The translations under genes were made by a program, and so were the position numbers. From NCBI RefSeq assembly GCF_002127325.2, contig NC_035447.2, positions 26,799,762-26,863,761 on the forward strand: a DNA stretch of 64,000 nt. Direction: 5' to 3'. This document shows, one piece after another, positions 57,944 through 64,000 of the stretch (within the stretch, counting starts at the first letter, position 1; each line of letters starts with the position of its first letter). Under the pieces are notes generated by a model. That model was given only the letters and a program-made list of their open reading frames with translations, searched no databases and was not told where the DNA came from. This DNA comes from Helianthus annuus. Its lineage: Eukaryota > Streptophyta > Magnoliopsida > Asterales > Asteraceae.

Positions 57944-58055
57944 TACAAGCTGGAAACATGGAGCATGGAGATCATGCATGTGACGATGCAGAATGGGTCC
58001 CTCCCACACCTTCCTTTAATAATTTATCTTCACCATTTCATGATAATGCAGCTCC
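57944..58055 (+). pseudogene. Copia pol remnant, right part
   Basis: It continues from 42879 when the array and one TACAA are removed: TWTFVQ joins to AGNMEHGDHACDDAEW and VPPTPSFNNLSSPF. It is the acidic linker after integrase. Near 58055 the sequence flips to a minus-strand RT fragment. Confidence 0.7.
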
Positions 58056-58312
58056 ATACGATGGGAACACTATTAGGATTGCAGTTAATCATACCGGCTT
58101 CTGTCAGTATTTTCTTTGCATACGCCTTTTCTTTAATTTTTATCCGGTCCTTGTTCTGCGACACTTCAATTTCAAGATAATAAGTAAGTTTGCCCAAAAG
58201 CGACATTTCAAAGTTTTTAGCCATCATGCGCTTAAACTCCAGAATAAGTTTCATATTTGAACCCGTCACAATTAAATCGTCCACGTACACGCCGATTAAT
58301 AAAATATCAGGG
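58056..58312 (-). pseudogene. Copia reverse transcriptase fragment (YVDD region)
   Basis: On the minus strand: LLIGVYVDDLIVTGSN at about 58300-58255, then MMAKNFEMSLLGKLTYYLEI and KAYAKKILTEAGMINCNP. This is the catalytic YVDD block and the following thumb region. It abuts a plus-strand copia remnant on one side and an unrelated RT fragment on the other. Confidence 0.8.
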
Positions 58313-58965
58313 CCAACTGTTCTTCACTATATGGGTTGTTCTTGCGAAATTTCATATTCCTTTATTTCCGGCTGATGAGATATGCCTTGTTTGTCATAAG
58401 GTGTGTTTGGACTCTTTTGGGGAGCATGTAGTTCATTGTAGAGAGCTTCTGGGGTTCAAGTACTGACATGATTTGGTTAGGGATGTCATTTTTTACATAT
58501 TCAGGCGTATTGGGATTTCTGCTAAGAAAGAGGCACCAGTGGATTTCTTAACTGACTCGTTGGAAGGAAGATCTATCCTTAGACCAGCCAACATTGTGGT
58601 CTTTGGATGGATGGGAGGAAAACACATGTGTGTGAATCTAACAGGAGTTTCCCCCTTGTGGGCTTGGGGGGTAGTGTTTTCATGATAGGCCAGGCTGCTT
58701 TAAAAGCTGCTTAGGGTAAAATGACCAAACACGAGAAAGCGTGCCTTGACAACCAGCACATTTTTAACCCATTTGCTTTTGATACTTTTGATTTTCTTGC
58801 GCCAGAGGCTATCAAACTACTTAGTTGAGTACAAAGGGTCATGCATAGTAATGTTATGACCCCAAGATCTATGAATGTACTTTTTAAAAGACTTAGTTTT
58901 GCTATTCAAAAAGGGGTGGTGGCGCAGCTTGTTTCTGTTTACCTTCTATTTCGAATTTCATATTT
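58313..58965 (+). pseudogene. C-terminal part of another plant reverse-transcriptase-like protein
   Basis: It reads FHIPLFPADEICLVCHKVC then FGEHVVHCRELLGFKY, a Cys/His block, followed by RRIGISAKKEAPVDFLTDS and GWMGGKHMCVNLTGVSPLWA. After a frameshift weak homology goes on to SNVMTPRSMNVLFKRLSFAI near 58900. This text is familiar from plant proteins annotated as RT-domain proteins (family recalled, not searched). Stops interrupt it. Confidence 0.55.
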
Positions 58966-59050
58966 AACAAAATATTATTTAATTTCGTATTCCACACACG
59001 TGGAGCTTGCCTTTACCCGTATAATTTATAGACTTTATGTTCCTCGCCTT

Positions 59051-59346
59051 TTTTAATGAACTCTTCCAGTTAAACGACATAAACTTCTTATTTTAATTCG
59101 CCATGTAGGAACGTGAATTTAACATCTAGATGATGTAATTCCCAACCTTCATTCGATGCGAGAGATAAAAGTAATCAAAATGTTTCGAGTCGAGCAACTG
59201 GCGCGGACACTTCAAAATCAACTCCGGGTTGCTGAACATAACCCTTTGCCACGAGTCTAGCCTTGTGTTTATTTAGTGATCCATTCGCATTTCTTTTAAC
59301 CTTGAAAACCCACTTCAATCCAATAGCTTTTGCACCACCTGGTAAC
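59051..59346 (-). pseudogene. Copia reverse transcriptase fragment (N-terminal part)
   Basis: On the minus strand, with stops: [18 protein letters not shown] text (59345-59300), [12 protein letters not shown] (about 59240), then the variant of APVARLET and ASNEGWELHHLDVK down to 59060. It precedes the YVDD fragment at 58312 in the same orientation, so both probably come from one element split by the 58313-58965 insertion. Confidence 0.7.
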
Positions 59347-60202
59347 TGTTGGCGGCAAAATTACCAACTCATCACAAGTCGGTGGTAGGTTTGGGTCGTG
59401 ATCCTAATCAAAGCGGATTAGGATTGGTTATTTACTTATTGTTATCTCTAACTGATTGTAATTATCTGATAAAATTATTTAGGTAATTAAAATATCAATT
59501 AGAATAGGATTAGGATGCTTGGAAAAGAAGATTTCAAGTCCTATAAATGTGATTAGTTTTTGAGGAAGTTTTCTGATTTTAAAATTATGAGCGTATCATA
59601 GTTTTAAGGGGAATTGGCCTGTAATAATCTCACCTAGACCTTATTGGCCATTAATAATCCCACCTCAGAATATTCCCCCCACCAGTCCCACCTTTCACCT
59701 ATTTTTCCTACAATGGTCCCCCGTTAAAAAAAACTTAACGGAGTTAAGCTTTTTTCCAAATTACAAACAAATTTTTTAGGGCTTTTGATCAGAACGATGA
59801 TACGAGTCCATTGATGTAAAACTTACTTCGAAATGGTGCTCCAAGTGACTTGATTTTGGTTAATTGGAAATTTAAACACCCGAATTGAAGCGTCGTTTTC
59901 ATCATTTGGAGCACCGTTTTGAGGCAAGTTTTACATCAATGGACTCGTATTATCGTTCTAATCAAAAGCCCTAAAAAATCTGTTTGTAATTTGGAAAAAC
60001 GGTTAACTCCGTTAAGTTTTTTTTTAACGGGGGACCATTGTAGGAAAAATAGGTGAAAGGTGGGGCTGGTGAGGGGAATATTCTGAGGTGGGATTATTAA
60101 TGGCCAATAAGGTTTAGGTGGGATTATTACAGGCCAATTTCCCTAGTTTTAATTGTGTGCTTTCTAATTTCTTTGTTTTGCTGAAACCAATTCTGAGCTT
60201 GA
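59347..60202 (+). repeat. 5' LTR of a plus-strand copia, interrupted by a MITE
   Basis: It starts TGTTGGCGGCAAAA. The end is approximate: a decayed primer site, TTATAAGAGCC, lies at about 60207-60217 (family form TGGTATAAGAGCC). Without the 536-bp MITE and its duplication the LTR is about 0.3 kb. The matching 3' LTR is not in the window, because the element is truncated near 63040. Confidence 0.65.
59608..60143. mobile_element. Mutator-type foldback MITE, 536 bp
   Basis: The ends are GGGGAATTGGCCTGTAATAA and its near-complement TTATTACAGGCCAATTTCCC. Inverted similarity continues for about 250 bp on each side (GGTCCCCCGTTAAAAAAA opposite TTTTTTTTAACGGGGGACC). The 9-bp sequence TAGTTTTAA flanks both sides (59599-59607 and 60144-60152), the size typical of MULE duplications. 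Confidence 0.88.
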
Positions 60203-60442
60203 ATTGTTATAAGAGCCATTCAAGTTTTGGATCTGTTGAACGAAGATACCTGCGATCATGAAGAAGACCGATTGGAGTTGTTGTCAGAATTCAGAATCAA
60301 GAAGGTTGTAGTGTTTTTAGTTGAGTCAAGGATTGGAAAAGCAGAAACTCAACAGGGCCGAAGAACAGAACCAAGTCTGTCAGCGATTCTCTGTTTTCTA
60401 CAAATCAAAGGTTTAGGTTAGAAAGGTGTTTGAATTCAAGTT

Positions 60443-61574
60443 TTGGATCAACCACCAAAATCACCAGTTACACAGACACACAGTCGGAAAAATGGAAGAA
60501 GACCAATGGGTGACGACGGATCAAGACAAGAGATGGTTACGGTTGAGAAAAGTGGCTCCAAGCCTTTACAATGCCCAATGTTGAATTCAGTCAATTACAA
60601 CATATGGGCTATTAGAATTAAAGCACTGTTCAAAGTACATGGAATTTTGGAGGCGATTGGACCCTAAGGGCTATTCGAATTAGTCAGATCTAGTTCAAGC
60701 AAAAAAAGAACAAGAACGACATGGCTGTTGCATTATTGTTTCAATCAATCCCATAAGAGCTCGTGATCCAAGTGGCCCAGTATGAATCAGCTAAGAAAAT
60801 ATGGGACGCGTCAAAAACCAGATATGTAGGAGTTGATCAAGTAAGGGAAGCAGGATTTGAAACTCTAGAAATAGAGTTTGAGGGACTAAAGATGAAAGAT
60901 GGAGACAACATAGATGACTTTGCGGCCTGGCTAAGCTCTCTTGTTTCTAAAGCAGCAAGTTTGGGAATTACGTTTGATCAGAAAAAGCTGGTAAGAAGTT
61001 GCTTAGTTCCACCCCTCCAAAATTTATCCAAATTGTTGCTTCAGTTGAACAAGTTTTGGATTTAAAAACAATGGTGTTTCAAGAAGCTGTGGAAAGGCTT
61101 AAGGCGTTTGAAGATCGATTGAAAGGAGCCGAACCACAAGGTGAAACCCAAGGTAAGCTACTTTATGGTGAATCTTCTACTAATCAAAGAAGTTGTGACT
61201 TTGGTAGGGGACGAGGAAGAGGTGGTTCACGTGGACGAGGCAACGGTCAAAACAAAGATTCTAATGAATCTTCTCAGAATCAATCAGAAGGAAAGCTAAA
61301 GAGAGATCAGTCGACGGTTAAGTGCTATTGGTGTGGCAAGATGGGTCATTTTTCTTCGGTTTGTCCTGTTCGTTTAAAAACCAGTGAAGCGAATCTTGCA
61401 GATACAAAGGAAGAGAAAAAGGAAACCTTACTCCTGTTGCAAAAGATAGATGAGTCAATTTTCCTGAATGAAGAAAAAGTTGTATCGGGATGGTACCAAT
61501 CTTTTCCAAAGGAAGAAATTTGGTATCTCGATAACGGTGCTAACAACCACATGACGGGAGAACGCTCATTCTTT
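60443..61574 (+). pseudogene. Copia gag with zinc knuckle, and protease start (broken)
   Basis: The frame at 60443 gives LQCPMLNSVNYNIWAIRIKA, the N-terminal gag text, and stops at GP* (60665). Gag resumes at 60763 (ESAKKIWDASKTRYVGVDQV and LKMKDGDNIDDFAAWLSSLV) and shifts frame near 61010 to IVASVEQVLDLKTM. An Arg/Gly-rich stretch (GRGRGRGGSRGRGNG, about 61205) precedes the zinc knuckle CYWCGKMGHFSSVC (about 61321-61362). The protease motif WYLDNGANNHMTG is at about 61521-61559, just before a TGA. A low number of breaks suggests moderate age. Confidence 0.85.
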
Positions 61575-63040
61575 TGATTTCTTGATGAACAAGTAACTGG
61601 ACGAGTTAGGTTTGGGGATGGTTCACAAGTTGAAATTCAAGGCAAAGGAACAATACGAGTGCATTGTAATGACAGTGAGAAAAGAAATATCACCATTGTT
61701 TGTTATATTCCTAACCTTCGTTGCAACATTTTGAATTTAGGTCATAATGGATGCAAGGTTGTGATGCACAAGTTTCTTAGGATGTATGGAGCTAATGGCG
61801 TTCTGATCATGAAAGTACCAAAGACGAATCATTTATACAAAATTAATCTTCGACCTGCTAAATATTTTTATTTACTTGCAAAAGTGAATGAATCTTCTCA
61901 AATTTGGCACGCAAGATTTGGTCACTCAAACTATGACTCGTTGAAGAACATGGTGTCAAAAGAACTTGTTGTTGGACTACCCAAAATAAGTCCAGGTAAC
62001 GAGATTTGTGATGCATGCATGAAGGACAAGCAAACAAGGAACTGTTTTTCGGATCAGACAAGTTATAGAGCTTCTAAAGTGTTGGATTTGGTTTGTGGGG
62101 ATCTATGTGGGCCAATTACCCCTTCGACACGGGGTGGTAGAAAATATATTTTTGTTTTGGTTAATGATCACAGTAGGTACATGTGGACGTTTATGATAAA
62201 GGCAATAGGTGAAGCATTTAAGATTTTCAAAGGTTTTAAAGCAACTCTAGAAAAAGAAACGGGGTTGAAGATCAAAGTCTTTCGCACAGATAGAGGAGGC
62301 GAATTTACATCGCATGCTTTTATGGAGTTTTGCAAGGTTAATGGAATAGTTCGACAACTCACCGCACCATACACACCACAAAAAAACGGTGTGGTGGAGC
62401 GGAGAAATAGAACATTAATCGGGATGACAAGAAACATTCTAAAAGCTATGGATGTTCCTAAACACTTATGGGTTGAAGGTGTTCGTCATTCGACTTATGT
62501 TTCAAAATCAAGTAGCTACACGTTCACTAACCAATCAAACAACGTATGAAGTTTACAAGAAGCGGAAACCAATTATTTCACACTTAAGGGTGTTCGGATG
62601 CATTGCCTCAATTTCTCAACAAGTTAGATGAACGAAGTGAAAAATTGGTACATCTTGGAAACGAGCCGGGATCCAAGGCATATCGGTTGTATATTCTCAA
62701 TAAAGACAAGGTGGTTGGTAGTCGGGATTTGGGTTTTGACGAAGAAAAGGGTTGGGATTGGTTCGGTAAAGAAGCAAAAAATAATGAGGTTTGGCAAGAT
62801 TTTGAGGTGGTGCTGAAAGATACTGTTTCTGCTCAGGAAGAAGAGTCAGTTTCTGATGATGAATAAAATATAGAATCGGGAATAGAAGCAGAAGAAGAAA
62901 TCGGTGATACCTCAGCTCAATTATCAGGTCAAGAAGTTGATCATGAGACATATTTTTCAAGCCCAGATGGGTTTGAAAACAGCCTTGCATCAACACCAAC
63001 CCATCAGGTCAGCCCTTACAGTACAGTTCTGAGGGGCTGA
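61575..63040 (+). pseudogene. Copia protease and integrase region, truncated
   Basis: After the stop at 61575 the frame continues: VRFGDGSQVEIQGKGTIRV, CYIPNLRCNILNLG, then IWHARFGHSNYDSL and CDACMKDKQTRNCF (HHCC zinc region). The integrase core has D in VCGDLCGPI, D in RTDRGGEF and E in GVVERRNRT. A frameshift near 62500 and another near 62600 separate EVYKKRKP and FLNKLDERSEKLVHLGNEPG. The acidic linker ends near 63040 with no RT following. The sequence there changes to another LTR, which probably truncated this element. Confidence 0.83.
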
Positions 63041-63300
63041 ACATAGGTGCTGATGTGTGTAAAATGCAACATATAAAACACATCATTTAAGGCATAAAAC
63101 TAACCCTTTTTAAGTACTAATGTTGGAAAAAGAGTGTTTTTGTCTTCCTTTTGTATTTTCAGGATGAAATGAGCTCAAAATCACAAAAGAAGCAAAAAGA
63201 CCACTAATTCTACCATAAATACAAGAAAAGGGACAAAAAGTAAACTGCCCGGACCCTCAACGGCACCTCCCAAGACAAAGAGAAGAGAACAGAGCCTGAA

Positions 63301-63519
63301 CACGCCCCGTGTCCAGTGAACACGGGGGCGTGCCCAGGAAGCAGCAGAAAAGACAAACCAGTAGAAGCTTCCATTGCTCACCACGGGGCCGTGCCCAGCG
63401 GACACGGGGGCGTGTTGAAAGTACAGCAGGCGCATTAATTGTAATTCGCAATTACAATTAATGAAGAGAGAGAATGTCAGACGGGCACGGGGCCGTGTTC
63501 AGCGAACACGGGGCCGTGT
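63301..63519. repeat. Repeated CACGGGG(G/C)CGTG motif upstream of a TATA box
   Basis: About six copies, some inverted (ACGCCCCGTG at 63302), in an otherwise AT-rich region. Several are self-complementary and G-rich. They could be transcription factor sites (they hold ACACGGGG/CACG cores) or structural. Confidence 0.6.
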
Positions 63520-63537
63520 CCAGCGTTCTGTTCAGCC

Positions 63538-63545
63538 TATAAATA
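63538..63545 (+). promoter_or_regulatory. TATA box in the right-hand LTR
   Basis: TATAAATA, followed about 30 bp on by CATTCTCTCTCATCC, a typical transcription start context. Confidence 0.6.
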
Positions 63546-64000
63546 GAGGAGCTTGGTTTCATTCTCTCTCATCCCTTGGCACACCACCTCTCTCACACTT
63601 CATCCACCACCCACCACCACCATAACACCATCATCCACCACCATCATCCATTGTCCATCATAGAGTGTGTGAGTCGTCTCGGGATCCAAGATTGATCGTA
63701 AGAGTTCTTGACAATCAAGGCCATGTTTGCCTAAGTCTCTTACATCACTTGGTGAAGACAAGTGTTTAGTATAATACTTTTTATTTTTAATCTTTTGCAC
63801 TTTTTATTTGGTTTTGTATTAATGACTTTAATAACTAGTTACTTATGTTGAAGGTGATCTTTCCTTATCGTTTGTCCGTGGTGTCTTGGCGTTATTTTAC
63901 TGTCTATATAAAATAAAAGATTTTCACCATTCATATCTCCACGGTCTATATGGAGGTATGTTGGCTACCTGGTCGGGGGTTAAGGGAACGGTTTGGTAAA

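Larger units (their letters stand above)
63050..64000 (+). repeat. Start of a long LTR (gypsy-like), running off the window
   Basis: The sequence changes abruptly near 63045 to TGATGTGTGTAAAATGCAAC. A TATAAATA box lies at 63538-63545, with a CT-rich leader after it. Upstream, between 63301 and 63519, about six copies of CACGGGGGCGTG/CACGGGGCCGTG occur. Start, composition and promoter layout suit a long LTR of Ty3/gypsy type as seen in Asteraceae. The end and the internal region are outside the window, so the class is inferred. Confidence 0.5.

Noticed and set aside
1..64000. tRNA or rRNA genes
   Set aside because: No cloverleaf-like T-arm/B-box combination or rRNA core sequence was recognised on either strand; the tRNA-like words found are retroelement primer sites.

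Overview
The window is plant nuclear DNA, most likely from a eudicot of the daisy family (Asteraceae). The plant call rests on calmodulin-like genes of plant type, plant Ty1/copia and Ty3/gypsy elements, Helitrons, a Stowaway MITE and fragments of plant coatomer-alpha and IQM genes. The Asteraceae call is inferred from the general look of the repeats and was not tested by a search. Only two ordinary host genes are visible: a pair of calmodulin-like (CML) genes at 10819-11334 and 38563-39078. They lie in a dispersed tandem duplication (about 10468-14085 and 38258-39882). Almost everything else is transposon-derived.

Layout. 1-10040: a possible Helitron shell with a long foldback at its 5' side (262-760). 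Inserted in it is an unusual palindromic copia element (901-9781): two identical-length LTRs in inverted orientation, both with the U5 end outward, around one intact minus-strand integrase/RT/RNase H ORF, all bounded by a 5-bp target duplication AGTTC. 10053-10385: a foldback MITE. 10468-14085: CML copy 1 with a CACTA terminus, a copia RNase H remnant and a hAT-type MITE in its 3' flank. 14227-34530: a nest of insertions. A Helitron remnant holds a degraded SIRE-like copia element (15038-34135, TSD CTTAT). That holds a non-coding gypsy-type LTR element (17307-27730, TSD CATAC). That in turn holds a Helitron (21504-25403) carrying intron-containing pieces of a coatomer-alpha gene and an IQM gene. 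34531-38257: a gag remnant split by a foldback, then a long-TIR element that encloses promoter/exon-like sequence and has a Stowaway MITE in one TIR. 38258-39882: CML copy 2. 39901-41712: a 5'-truncated LINE on the minus strand. 41713-58055: a copia remnant interrupted by a three-LTR tandem gypsy-type array (42880-57943, TSD TACAA). 58056-59346: scrambled RT fragments. 59347-63040: a plus-strand copia with a Mutator-type MITE in its LTR. 63050-64000: the start of another long LTR with a TATA box, running off the window.

The genes do not form a pathway. The story is serial insertion between and beside two CML paralogues. The strongest observation is the palindromic copia insertion, whose outer ends and target duplication indicate that integrase joined a linear cDNA with two U5 ends. 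Secondary points are the three-LTR array, whose SNP pattern is compatible with unequal LTR recombination, and the gene-fragment-carrying Helitron.
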